From the NCBI GenBank assembly GCA_041389725.1, contig JAWKRG010000014.1:124001-188000 (forward strand): a DNA stretch of 64,000 nucleotides, in the 5' to 3' direction. Both the position numbers and the translations under genes were made by a program. Positions 45,101 to 53,731 of the stretch are shown one piece after another. The notes beneath the pieces are model-generated. The model saw only the letters and a list, made by a program, of their open reading frames with translations, made no database searches and was not told the origin of the DNA. This DNA is from Polyangiaceae bacterium (GTDB lineage: Bacteria; Myxococcota_A; Polyangia; Polyangiales; Polyangiaceae). Position 1 is the first letter of the stretch. Each line of letters opens with the position of its first letter.

Positions 45101-45466
45101 AACGCTCAGGCGCGACTCGATGCGGATCTGCCCCGCGCCAGCACCAGCCACGTCGCGGGGTAGGTAGTACTCGGGCCACCAGGCGGTGAGCAGCGGATCT
45201 TCCGGCGCGCCGCGCTGACCGAAGGCGTGAGCCACGTAGGAGCGCTTGTCGAAGCTGGAGATGGGGACGCGCACGTCCACGCTCTCCGCCTGCTTGAGTT
45301 CGTGCTGATCCGTGTCGAAGGCGAAGAAGTGCACGAGGTCGCGGTAGCGCGTGTACTCGTCCTTTCGCCGCTTGAGCTTGCGTGCGATCTCGTTGACGAT
45401 CTTGCTGCCGCAGCCGCCCAAGCCAATGAACACGTGCGGCGGGATCTTCATGCGCTGGATCATCAT
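42167..45466 (-). CDS. Tub_2-type tubulin-like GTPase
   Basis: 1099 aa. The N-terminal GTPase has HVFIGLGGCGSKIVNEIARK (phosphate/guanine loop) and the tubulin signature ASLAGGTGSGAFLSLAYIV (about residue 165), the T4 loop that defines tubulin/FtsZ proteins. A long C-terminal extension, largely helical with many Trp and Arg, follows. It fits the bacterial tubulin-like (Tub_2) family. These are large, membrane-associated and not cell-division FtsZ; function is largely unknown, with membrane remodelling proposed. Second gene of the vWA/tubulin/membrane/helicase-like operon. Confidence 0.82.
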   Translation of the reverse strand: MMIQRMKIPPHVFIGLGGCGSKIVNEIARKLKRRKDEYTRYRDLVHFFAFDTDQHELKQAESVDVRVPISSFDKRSYVAHAFGQRGAPEDPLLTAWWPEYYLPRDVAGAGAGQIRIESRLSVHFTLKFKPEVFTSLEHAVGRSFAIDTRFRDADKAPMVHIYASLAGGTGSGAFLSLAYIVHDLFREHSRPLTVGTFVLPAVFRRAGLPNQQLDKIMANGYAALLELEHLQAATESEAVEFQYDPRAKDRQLVKRRAFDQVYLVDDIGAGREVITDTRQVYQAIADSAYSQIFSDILGRQASTADNDEREMGVTDHQMYTKRYGSFGLAVLNVPDEDILGYCANRYAVEALTRTFALPVEPPPERESHADREKREQDFVRSLLEQANLPEETGAFYRRIVDGCDGTGAEQGAVDRFLRYFETDFAARIQRHVVLPRWTEEKLLEYDEDAESVRIEMPKRLEQWNKAADDARTNIDQEASFIANEVNGGQHEHSFGKLLADSGPIFERLFLIRIAAALRQRQAAARAKETTANELLKPLANSYLSWAERLSDAAPKTVIEYVRGNDYGQEVVPEFMGWYRANMETPQLEKLINAGIVDLCEDLLRSIDERKARLGTLFSELFAIRDKLTASCDELIRFGVRRDDGGLSNEHVLDVELYQNFEDPAGLRMWNWVFERRENAATDYDPAKIFPAVQVAYASVEHARHMSAAVSESLVEMGRSVWRERILGMDEPRGLDEMGLEVRSALQEEAQLALGWAKLRKHHADPLSFHYRDHRQEWELVTETLSAADIDDYIQHKIHHAAKKCAPFLRLKREERATAIEPKRYVVLHNSYLDDAKLRHWLLENERFPVKGGDVLRTEDAKRVTFYWSEMGMPLYRIESMDDYYDRYHHVKRDELSRGKVYRWADMPLQPKHAAAHAEHCEGRRVPDIPLHIDKRWEAAPDEHQCLADIAPKAVVAGEGRMAWLEKRDRVQTARSAEELVHFVWAQVHGLVVQPEGAEMRFANDDIPERDRTLGKFRDVAFDRFRQTKLAIREWFIGEIDHKNSAFIENRDREAASALVGDHIEHLKKLRLQLEGKEHTFVEAELAAAAQALETLLAKM

Positions 45467-45590
45467 TCCCTCTCGAAAAGCAGTGTTGGGGGCCGAGCAT
45501 ATCCCGCGGCAGCTGCGCCGGGCACCCGCCCTGGGATCCTGGGCATTTTCCTGGGAATAGCCGGGATCCGAGCATGTCTCGAAAGCGAGC

Positions 45591-47708
45591 CTAGCTGCGC
45601 GTCAGCCAGATTTCGAAGCGGTCGCCCAAGCGGTAGTGGCTGTCCCACGCGCCTTGCTGCGGCCTCGAACTGCCTTCGGTTCCGTCGATCCGGCGCAGCT
45701 CCGTTCCACGCTCCGGCTGCAGCTCGAAACCGCGGCCCTTGGCTACGACGAAGAGCAGCTTCTTCGCCTTCTTGCCGAGAGGGAAGCCGAACTTTGCGCT
45801 GCGGTACGCGCCGTGGCGCGCGTGGCGTTTGATCAGCGAGTCGTTCTCGAAGGGCGCGTCCAGCTCCAGGTAGTGGATCCTCGCTTTGGGCGGGAACTTC
45901 GATGCGACGGCGCGTCCCACCAGCCAGATGAGGAGCAGCAACAGACCGATGCCCAGGGACAGCTTGCCCCAGTGCTCTTCGAGCCAGCGGCGGAGCGTCC
46001 AGGAGCGGAGCACGCCATCCAGGGGTCCTGTGAACTGTTTGTCGCCGGTGAGCAGGGGTGCCGTACTCGCTGTGGGCTCCAGGACGACCTTGCCCGAGTA
46101 GCGGCGATCCTCCCAGCGCAGCGCTTCGGGATCTTTGAAGCTCACTTGCACTGTCGCTTCGCGAGCGTCGGGTCCAAAGGTCAGCTCCGCGGGCTCGAAC
46201 TGCAGATCCGCGCCTGCGGAGGCGTCGGTGGTCGACACAGTGAAGCTCACCGGCACGGGAACTCGCTCGGGCGCCTTGACGCGAACGGAAAAACTCGCGC
46301 GCGGTCCTGGCTCCGCCATGGTGTCGAACTGGAGCGGCGTGACCTCCAGGGCGAGCGGAATGCGATGCACGACGCGGAAAGCGTGGCGGGTGGGATCCAC
46401 GGCCAGAAACCCCTCGGCGTGCTCGGCGCTGGCCTCCACTATGTAAGGCGCGTCCCGCGGTGGCAGTCCCGGGAAGTCGAAGCGCTGAGCACCGCTCGAA
46501 GTCGGCGTCAGCTCGACGCGCTTGTCGCCGAGTTTCACCGCGAACCTCACCTTGGACAGGTACTCCGCGGGCCAGGTGATCGGTTTGCCGCGCCCGCTGC
46601 GCAGCGCCACTTGACCGTGGAGCGGCGCGCCGTCAGCAACCGCCTCGGGCAGATCCTCGATGCGCAGGGTCGTGCCGACGTCGTAGAGCGCCCACACGCG
46701 CAGCGGTCCGCTCCCTTCGCTTCGTGCCAGGGTGTAGCGCCCGGGCGTCGGGCGTTCGACGTGCCAGAGCGCGTATCCACGCCGCCGCTTTCCGCTCTCG
46801 AGTCGCAGCGCGGGACCTCGCGCGTCCGTGGCGGACTTGCCGAAGGGGAACACGGCGCCGGCAGGGCCTTTGAACTCCACGGGCAGGGACGAGCTGTCGG
46901 TACGAGCCACCAAATGAAGTCGTTCGGTGTCCGGAGGCACCGTGAATCCGACGCTGGTTGCGGGCGCGGGCTTGTCGACGGGGGAGCCAACGAGAGCCGC
47001 GAACACGTCCGCGAAGAGCTCTGGAACTCGGTCCGCCGCGCTCGCGACCAGCACCTTGCCGCCCGTGCGCTTCGTCACCGAGGAAAGCAGGGCACGCGAG
47101 CGCTCGGCCTTCTCGAACCCGGCGCCGAGCCCCACGACGAATACCTTCGCACCCCGGCGTGCGAGATCTTCCGCCGCGCGCGACACGCGATCACTGAAGG
47201 CCTTGCGATCCTCCTCGGCGAGCTTCGCGTTCTCGAAGCGCGTAGCGGCTTCGCAGCGAGCTTCGCCGGCTCTCGCAGGGTGATACTCGCCGTCGGTCAA
47301 AAACACGACCAGCCGTCGCTCGCCGCCGGGGCGCGGTCCTTGGAATGCGCGTGCTGCTGCGTCGAGCCCTTTGGCGTAGTCCGTACAGCTTTCGCTCGGG
47401 GTCAGGCCGTCCAGCACGCTCATGAGGGCCTCGGGTTTGCCACCTGCACTGCTGACCAGAGACTTGGCTTCGGTGCCGAAAGACACGAGGGTGAGCTCGT
47501 CGCGCGGGTCCGAGAGATCCGTCACCAGCCGCGCAGCGAGGCGGGCCAGCAGATCAGGATCGTTCTGCTTCATGCTCAGGGATGCATCGAGCACGAGGAC
47601 GACGCGTAGCCGCGCCGGGGAGGCTGCGCTCGCCGACGCACTGACGAGCAGCGATAGCACTGCGACCACGAGCAGCAGCAAGCGTCGCGCGCCGTGGGGA
47701 GTGTTCAT
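45591..47708 (-). CDS. vWA-domain membrane protein, first gene of the tubulin-like operon
   Basis: 705 aa. Signal peptide (RRLLLLVVAVLSLLVSASASA), vWA domain (about 33-245) with MIDAS DASLSM and the Thr/Asp sites FLTDGEYH, then several beta-sandwich regions, a membrane helix (LSLGIGLLLLLIWLVGRAV, about 585-605) and a cytoplasmic C-terminal beta domain (about 110 aa, ending DRFEIWLTRS). So the metal-binding vWA part is outside the cytoplasmic membrane and the tail inside. It is the upstream gene of the operon, 124 bp before the tubulin-like gene. The plus-strand frame over the same bases is a shadow. Confidence 0.8.
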   Translation of the reverse strand: MNTPHGARRLLLLVVAVLSLLVSASASAASPARLRVVLVLDASLSMKQNDPDLLARLAARLVTDLSDPRDELTLVSFGTEAKSLVSSAGGKPEALMSVLDGLTPSESCTDYAKGLDAAARAFQGPRPGGERRLVVFLTDGEYHPARAGEARCEAATRFENAKLAEEDRKAFSDRVSRAAEDLARRGAKVFVVGLGAGFEKAERSRALLSSVTKRTGGKVLVASAADRVPELFADVFAALVGSPVDKPAPATSVGFTVPPDTERLHLVARTDSSSLPVEFKGPAGAVFPFGKSATDARGPALRLESGKRRRGYALWHVERPTPGRYTLARSEGSGPLRVWALYDVGTTLRIEDLPEAVADGAPLHGQVALRSGRGKPITWPAEYLSKVRFAVKLGDKRVELTPTSSGAQRFDFPGLPPRDAPYIVEASAEHAEGFLAVDPTRHAFRVVHRIPLALEVTPLQFDTMAEPGPRASFSVRVKAPERVPVPVSFTVSTTDASAGADLQFEPAELTFGPDAREATVQVSFKDPEALRWEDRRYSGKVVLEPTASTAPLLTGDKQFTGPLDGVLRSWTLRRWLEEHWGKLSLGIGLLLLLIWLVGRAVASKFPPKARIHYLELDAPFENDSLIKRHARHGAYRSAKFGFPLGKKAKKLLFVVAKGRGFELQPERGTELRRIDGTEGSSRPQQGAWDSHYRLGDRFEIWLTRS

Positions 47709-47777
47709 CGAATCGCCACCTGCGTTCCTCGTCCCATCAGCAAAGCGTTTGCGGCGCGCCCCGATCTCTCGCTTGGC

Positions 47778-50700
47778 CTAGCCTCGCCGGCGTCGCCGTA
47801 GGAGTAGCGCCAGCGCCGAAGCGAGCAGCGCCCAAGGGTACCGTGGGGAAGTCTGCGCTCCAACGCTGCAAGTGCAGCCACCATGGGCAGAAAGCCCTGC
47901 CGCCGCATTCGGACCCGAGCCGACGTCGACCGTCTCTTGAAGCACGTTGTCGTCGAGATTGGCCTCACAAGGCTTCGCTGCAGGGCTTTCCACCTTCAGC
48001 GTTACCGGGGAGGAAGTGGAAGGCGTGAGGGCCACGTGCACCTCCGCGCCGCTTGCCGGATCCAGCGGGCCGATCTGACAGGTCAGTTCGTCATTGGCCA
48101 AGGTGCAGTCGCCTTGTGAGGCGGCCTGAGACGACAGCTTTGCGCCCTTGGCGCTGCCGGTGACCACCACGTCCTCGACCCGCGCGGTGCCTTCGTTGAA
48201 CACTTGGAACTTCCAGACGCCGACCTGACCCTCGGTCAAGGACTCGGGCGTCACCGACTTGACCACCAGATCCCCCGTGCCAGTCAGAGCGTCGTCCAGC
48301 TTCACAATCTCGAAGCGCTGTCCCTCCACGTTGTTGTGATGCAGCAGCAAGAGACTCGGCGGTGTCTCGGCCTGGCGTGCTGCGTCGCTCACGCCGACGA
48401 GGACTTCGTCACCCAGGAATAGAGGTCGGCCCTCGTCGCCCATCGCGGTGTCGAGCAGGGGCGCAGCGGCGTCGAACTCGACCCAGGGAGTCTGATCGGG
48501 CTGCAGCCCCAGGTCGAGCTGCTGGCTGACGACGGCGTAGGCGAAGCGCGTGTTGGTCGAAGTGAGCCCCAGATCCTTGAGGTAAGTCGGCAGGATCATC
48601 ACGCTGTTGTAGTAGGGCTCGGTGGCGGCCGTGTTCACGTCCACGATGTTGAGGAAGCGCTTGCCCAAAGGCTGCGAATCGCTGAGGCGATAGGTGGTGG
48701 CGGCCAGGACGTCGGCGTAGGGGCCCTCAGCCGTCAACGGTTCCGCCCGCACTACATAGTCGGACTGGCCATCGAGATCTGCATCGATGGCGACGGACAG
48801 CAGTGACACGGCTCCGCGAGCGGGGGTCGTCCACTCGCCGGCCACGGCGACGGCGATGTAGGCCGTGGCGTCATCGAAGGTCTCGGCGGTCTTCAGGTTC
48901 GAGGCCGCGCCCACCGCCAAGATGTCCAGCATCGCCTGGGTCGGACTCAGGTCGCTGGTCGGCATGCGCGGGCTTTCGGCGCCGAGCTCGAAGGCCGTGA
49001 CCACCGGCTTCGGGTGTGCGCTGGTGCCGCCGATGGGCACCCGGATCACGCCGGGGCTCTGCTCTGCGCACTGGGACAGCGCGAGGGCTTTGCGCTTGGC
49101 CTCGGCCCGCACCACGCCTTGGTAGGGAACGCTGACGGTCTCACTGGCCGAGGCCACCTTCAGCCAACCATCGGCCTCGACCAAGTAGTGTCGCGGATTC
49201 TCGAACTGGGTGTCCGGCGTGCCCGGGCCTACGCCGGGAACGCCCAAGGCTTCGGGGTCGAGGGACAAGGTCAGGGTGGCGCTCTTCGACTCACCGGGTC
49301 CGAGCGAGAGCTGGGCGGGCTCCACCTGGACTTGCACGCCCGGCAGGGATCGCAGGGCGTCGACCTCCAGCGTCACGTCGGCGCTGGCAGCGCCGTGGTT
49401 CTTCACGGTCACGCTGCGCTCGCGTGAAATCTTCTCGTCGCTCAAGAGCGCACCGAAGGACACGGCCACGCTGGCCGTCGCTTCGTCGGACATCACGGTC
49501 AGCGTGCTGTCGACGGCCTTGTCGATCGCCACGCGGCCAGCGCCGGAAACACTGGGCGGGTAGGGCGCCCCACTGGTATCGGACACGCGCGCCGCCGTGT
49601 TCATCAGTGCCGCCTTGACCTCGGCTGGGGACCAGGTCGGCTGCGCTTGGCGCATCAGCGCGGCGGCGCCTGCCACCATGGGGGACGCCATGCTCGTGCC
49701 CTGAGAGCGCCGCGGCTGCGAGCCCGAGCCGACGCGCGCAGAATCGATGCTCACGCCCGGCGCGGCGATTTCCGGCTTGAGGATACCGTCGATGGCGCTC
49801 GGACCTCGCGACGAAAAGCCCGCGATGAACTCGGCGCCGATCCCTTCGTACTTGACTGCCGGGTCGAGGGTGACGGTCACACCTTTCGCCAGCTCTGCCA
49901 GGATCTTCGTGCCGTCCGCTTTGTTGATCATCACGCCGGGAATCGACACGCTGCCCGGATCGCCGCCGTTCATGGCGAAGGGCAGGGCATCGTCCTCGCT
50001 GTCGACGATGACGCCGGCGATGGCCCCCGCCTTGACCGCGTTGTTGAACTTCTGGCTGAAGGTGCACTGGCCCCGTTGGATCAGCGCAACCTTTCCGTTG
50101 ATCGCACTCGCGTTGCTGAAGTTCGAACAACCGTTCGCAGGCTCCGAAGCCACCAGGGGGCCGCTGACGGTGCCGCTGTCGATCAGGCGCGTGGTGAAGC
50201 CGCCCTCGGCCGCCGGGTACTTGCCTGCGATGCTGGCCGGACTCGCAACCTGCAGTGCGACCAACTGCGCGTCCACGCTGGCGGCGACGCTCAGGGCTTC
50301 GGGATGCACCGCTGGCGTGCCCGCGGCCCAGAAGCTCTGGCCCTCGTTGCCCGCGGCGACGACCAACAAGCTGCCCGCCTTGGTCAGGTTCTTCACCAGC
50401 ACCGCCCCCGCGCCCACGCCCACGGCGTACGCGGTGCCCAAGGAAGCGTTCACCACGTCGAGGCGGTCGTCGAGGTTGCCGTCCTTGTTCGGATCCACGG
50501 CGCGTTCCAAGGCCGCCGCCAGCTGCGTCGTGCCGCCCTCGCAGCCGAAGATCTTCAAGGCATAGAGCTTCGCCTGGGGCGCGACTCCCGGCGCCACGCG
50601 GAAGGATGCGGGATCGAAGCTCTGCGAGTAAGAGCCTGAGAAGGTCTTGCCGTCCTGCAGCACGCCCATGCCTGCGGCGATACCCGCTACGTGAGTGCCA

Positions 50701-51428
50701 TGGCCGCCGGATACCTGCATGCTCTGTGGCTTGAGGCAATCCAAGGGATCGCCATCGGGTTTGGGCGCTGCGCCTTGTCCCTGCCCACTCGGGTTGTAGT
50801 CGTCGCCAACGAAGTCGGTACCGCCGACGACTTTCGCCGTTGGGAAGCTGCCGCTCTCGACGACCGCCGGATCGTTGGCCTGGTAGGCCTGGCTGGTGCC
50901 GGCACCTCCGAAGTCGGCGTGGGTGTAGTCGATGCCGGAATCCACGATGCCGATCGTGATGCCATTCCCGGTCAGCGGCACCGCGCGCGCCCACACCTCC
51001 GTCGCGCCGATGGCGGGAACGGCCGAGGCGAGGCTTCGTTCGACGATGGGAACGCGCTCCACTCGCACCACTTCCGAAAGCCGGGACAGTTGCGCAAGGT
51101 GGGCCTCGGGAATGCGCACTTGCACGATGTTCGCCAAGCGGCGGATGTCGGCCACCACCTGTGCGCCCAGGGCATCGAGCTTCGGCTGCAGCCTTTGCCG
51201 TTGTGTGCCCAGTTCGCTGATTCGACGCTGTACCTGCACGGCGGCTGCGGCAGAGGTCGGGACCAGCGTAGCGGGTAGCGCCGCGATGGCGCCCGGACCG
51301 GAAAGCTCGACGTATACTTCTGCTATCGCGGATGGCGTGCTGAGCGGTTGACTGGCTCGAGACGAGTCCGGTTGCGGGGCACTGCTACACGCAACGATGA
51401 ACGGAAGGGCGACAAGAGCTCGGCGCAT
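47778..51428 (-). CDS. S8 subtilisin-like protease with PA domain and MYXO-CTERM-like tail
   Basis: 1216 aa lipoprotein (lipobox FIVAC). An I9-like pro-region (40-130) precedes the S8 domain with Asp163 (GIVDSGIDYTHADF), His243 (GGHGTHVAGI) and Ser in SQGTSMASPMVAGAA (about residue 595). A PA domain (NGKVALIQRGQCTFSQKF) is inserted between His and Ser. Fibronectin-like beta domains follow. The end has CTCSVGA, a hydrophobic helix (WALLASALALLL) and RRRRRG, a MYXO-CTERM-type sorting signal. The protein is therefore exported, probably cut near the Cys, and attached to the cell surface. Intact catalytic triad. Confidence 0.88.
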   Translation of the reverse strand: MRRALVALPFIVACSSAPQPDSSRASQPLSTPSAIAEVYVELSGPGAIAALPATLVPTSAAAAVQVQRRISELGTQRQRLQPKLDALGAQVVADIRRLANIVQVRIPEAHLAQLSRLSEVVRVERVPIVERSLASAVPAIGATEVWARAVPLTGNGITIGIVDSGIDYTHADFGGAGTSQAYQANDPAVVESGSFPTAKVVGGTDFVGDDYNPSGQGQGAAPKPDGDPLDCLKPQSMQVSGGHGTHVAGIAAGMGVLQDGKTFSGSYSQSFDPASFRVAPGVAPQAKLYALKIFGCEGGTTQLAAALERAVDPNKDGNLDDRLDVVNASLGTAYAVGVGAGAVLVKNLTKAGSLLVVAAGNEGQSFWAAGTPAVHPEALSVAASVDAQLVALQVASPASIAGKYPAAEGGFTTRLIDSGTVSGPLVASEPANGCSNFSNASAINGKVALIQRGQCTFSQKFNNAVKAGAIAGVIVDSEDDALPFAMNGGDPGSVSIPGVMINKADGTKILAELAKGVTVTLDPAVKYEGIGAEFIAGFSSRGPSAIDGILKPEIAAPGVSIDSARVGSGSQPRRSQGTSMASPMVAGAAALMRQAQPTWSPAEVKAALMNTAARVSDTSGAPYPPSVSGAGRVAIDKAVDSTLTVMSDEATASVAVSFGALLSDEKISRERSVTVKNHGAASADVTLEVDALRSLPGVQVQVEPAQLSLGPGESKSATLTLSLDPEALGVPGVGPGTPDTQFENPRHYLVEADGWLKVASASETVSVPYQGVVRAEAKRKALALSQCAEQSPGVIRVPIGGTSAHPKPVVTAFELGAESPRMPTSDLSPTQAMLDILAVGAASNLKTAETFDDATAYIAVAVAGEWTTPARGAVSLLSVAIDADLDGQSDYVVRAEPLTAEGPYADVLAATTYRLSDSQPLGKRFLNIVDVNTAATEPYYNSVMILPTYLKDLGLTSTNTRFAYAVVSQQLDLGLQPDQTPWVEFDAAAPLLDTAMGDEGRPLFLGDEVLVGVSDAARQAETPPSLLLLHHNNVEGQRFEIVKLDDALTGTGDLVVKSVTPESLTEGQVGVWKFQVFNEGTARVEDVVVTGSAKGAKLSSQAASQGDCTLANDELTCQIGPLDPASGAEVHVALTPSTSSPVTLKVESPAAKPCEANLDDNVLQETVDVGSGPNAAAGLSAHGGCTCSVGAQTSPRYPWALLASALALLLRRRRRG

Positions 51429-51485
51429 CGCGGACTCGCATACCGCGACCGCGGCGACGGCGCACGCACCGGTTGCGCGCTTTGC

Positions 51486-52217
51486 TCACTTTTTCTGCAG
51501 CTTCACAGTGGCGAGGAGCGGCAGGTGGTCCGAGGCGCGGCGCGTCAACTCGGACTTCAGCGGCCCCGCATCCACGACGTCGAGGTCGCCGCGCATGAAC
51601 AAGCCGTCCAGGGGGCGCACGGGCAGCCAGGCGGGAAAGGTGGGCGCCAGGGGCCCCGCTCGCGCAAAGCCATGCGGAAGCAGGTACTTGGGGCCGAGAG
51701 TTCCCCACAGATCGTTGAGGTCACCGCCCAGAATCACCGGCGTGCGCGCATGCAACCCACGATAGGGCTGGGAGGCCAAGAAGCGGTCCAGCTGCGCGCC
51801 TCGCTCGGACCCTGCCAGGCCCAAGTGCAAGTTGGTGATGACGATGCTGCGCGTGCGCCGCCCCCAGCGCACCCGAGCGCGAGTCTGCAGTGCGCCTCGC
51901 TTCTTGCGGGTGCCGATGGTGAGATCCAACTCTACGACGTTCGATAGTGGCCAGCGGCTGAGAACCGCGTTGCCATAGCCACCCACGCTGAACCGATGCT
52001 GTGGGCTGTAGGCGATGTGTGGCATGGCCAAGGCCTGCGATAGCAAGTGCAACTGCGTGTCGTTGCCCGCGCGCGGCATGGCCTCGGCCACTTCTTGCAG
52101 CAGAGCGATGTCGGCGTGGAGGGGAGCGAGCACGTCCACGATGCGCTGCAAGCGGTAGCGGCGGTCGATGCCGCCGATCCCCTTGTGGATGTTCCAGGTC
52201 GCGATGTTCAGGCGCAC
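51486..52217 (-). CDS. Endonuclease/exonuclease/phosphatase (EEP) family hydrolase
   Basis: 243 aa. Typical EEP fold motifs: NIATWNIHKG, ALLQEV (catalytic Glu), NLHLG, VILGGDLND (Asp/Asn) and SDHLPLLA (Asp-His at the end). Metal-dependent phosphodiesterase; substrate could be DNA, a lipid or an inositol phosphate and cannot be told apart here. No signal peptide. Divergent from the kinase gene, sharing the 136-bp region between them. Confidence 0.85.
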   Translation of the reverse strand: MRLNIATWNIHKGIGGIDRRYRLQRIVDVLAPLHADIALLQEVAEAMPRAGNDTQLHLLSQALAMPHIAYSPQHRFSVGGYGNAVLSRWPLSNVVELDLTIGTRKKRGALQTRARVRWGRRTRSIVITNLHLGLAGSERGAQLDRFLASQPYRGLHARTPVILGGDLNDLWGTLGPKYLLPHGFARAGPLAPTFPAWLPVRPLDGLFMRGDLDVVDAGPLKSELTRRASDHLPLLATVKLQKK

Positions 52218-52353
52218 GGAGCTTCCTCGCTCGCTACCCTAGTCTGGTGGAGACTGCCAAGGGCCAGGCACACGAAGATGACCGCCGTTTTGCCCCGGGG
52301 CGACGCTCGCCGAATTTCGCGATAAGCTTCGTCGCGTCAGTGGAAACGTCGAG

Positions 52354-53571
52354 ATGAGCGAAGCGCCGCCCCCGGACCTCACGGGCCGAGTCGTACTCGA
52401 CCGCTACCGCGTCGAACGCATGATCGGCCAGGGCGGGATGGGTACGGTGTGGGCGGGGCGTCACGTGAGCCTCGGTCACCTGGTGGCCATCAAGTTCATT
52501 CACGAGAAGCTCTCTTCCAGCCCCGACGCCGTGCGCCGCTTCGACATCGAGGCAAAGGCCGCCGCGCGCATCAAGACTCGTCATGCTGCCCAGGTGTACG
52601 ACCACGGCGTCACCGAGGATGGCCGTCCCTTCATCGCCATGGAGTACCTCGAGGGAGAGTCTCTCGAGCAGCGTTTGCGTCAGCGGGGTGCCCTCGGCAT
52701 CGACGAGGTCAAGCGTATCGTGGCGCAGGCCGCCCTCGCGCTGGAGGCGGCGCACACCGCGCACGTAGTGCACCGCGATCTCAAGCCCGACAACATCTTC
52801 TTGGCGAAGGACCCCGAAGAGCCCACTTGGGGCTACGTGGTCAAGCTGGTCGACTTCGGCATTGCCAAGATCGTTCAAGACGATGCGTCCGTGGGGGCGC
52901 CGGCGACCCAAGCCGGAACGGTACTCGGCACCCCGCACTACATGAGTCCCGAGGCACTCACCGCGTCGGCTCCGGTCAGTACCGCGAGCGACATCTGGTC
53001 CCTCGGCGCTTGCGCGTTTGCAGCCCTCACGGGTCGTCCTCCCTTCGAAGGCGACGCCATCGGTGACGTGGTGTTGAAGGTCTGCGCGTCGCCGCTGCCG
53101 GTGCCGTCGCGCGTGCATCCCGGGCTGCCCCACGCCTTCGACGCGTGGTTCGCGCGCTGCTGTGCTCGTGATCCCGCCAAGCGCTTTGCCTCCGTGCGTG
53201 AGCAAGCCGAGGCCCTCGAGCGGCTGGAAGTGTGGGCCGACGCATTGAAGGCCACCGAGGCTTTCGAGCTCAAGCGAGCCGAGGTCGACCTGGACAAGGA
53301 GATCGCGCGCGCTACCGGTGGCGGCTCTCGCGGGCTGGCCGTCGGTCTCGGCATCGCCGCCTTGGGCATTCTCGGCGTGGGACTCTACGCGGCGAAAGTC
53401 GCGCGTGAAGCCAACCAAGCCGTGCAGCAGACCGCCGAGAGCGCCGCGGCGGTCGTCGATCGCGACAACGAGAAGAAACTCCGCGAAGCGGACGAAGCGT
53501 TTTGGGGAGCGAAGGACGCGGGCCCGGACGCCACGGCGCCCAAACCCAAGACGCCGCGCCGCAAGCCCTAG
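52354..53571 (+). CDS. Pkn-type serine/threonine protein kinase with membrane anchor
   Basis: 405 aa. Kinase domain about 18-285: glycine loop IGQGGMGTVWAG, Lys in VAIKFI, catalytic HRDLKPDN, DFG, and YMSPEA. All key residues are present. A single membrane helix (LAVGLGIAALGILGVGLYA, about 325-343) leads to a short external or periplasmic tail rich in Ala and Lys/Pro. This is the usual Pkn2-like layout of myxobacteria. Signal and substrates unknown. Confidence 0.92.
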   Translation: MSEAPPPDLTGRVVLDRYRVERMIGQGGMGTVWAGRHVSLGHLVAIKFIHEKLSSSPDAVRRFDIEAKAAARIKTRHAAQVYDHGVTEDGRPFIAMEYLEGESLEQRLRQRGALGIDEVKRIVAQAALALEAAHTAHVVHRDLKPDNIFLAKDPEEPTWGYVVKLVDFGIAKIVQDDASVGAPATQAGTVLGTPHYMSPEALTASAPVSTASDIWSLGACAFAALTGRPPFEGDAIGDVVLKVCASPLPVPSRVHPGLPHAFDAWFARCCARDPAKRFASVREQAEALERLEVWADALKATEAFELKRAEVDLDKEIARATGGGSRGLAVGLGIAALGILGVGLYAAKVAREANQAVQQTAESAAAVVDRDNEKKLREADEAFWGAKDAGPDATAPKPKTPRRKP

Positions 53572-53731
53572 CGGCTCCCATCGACAGCTTGGGCCCATCG
53601 ACAACTAGAGATTGGGGTCTAGGTCGCTGCAACGCGGACGGCTACTCATGCAGCGAGCGTCGCGGCCGCGCGGACGCCTCCTGCGTGAGCGTCGCGGACG
53701 TTCACGTCGGCGCTGACCTCGCGCCATCCGC

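Noticed and set aside
45636..47609. 657-aa plus-strand open frame opposite the vWA gene
   Set aside because: Shadow of the GC-rich minus-strand gene; composition is Arg/His-rich without domains, whereas the minus frame has a signal peptide, MIDAS and a membrane helix.
49291..50994. 567-aa minus-strand frame inside the subtilase gene
   Set aside because: Out-of-frame shadow, extremely Arg/Gly-rich; the catalytic motifs are all in the other minus frame.
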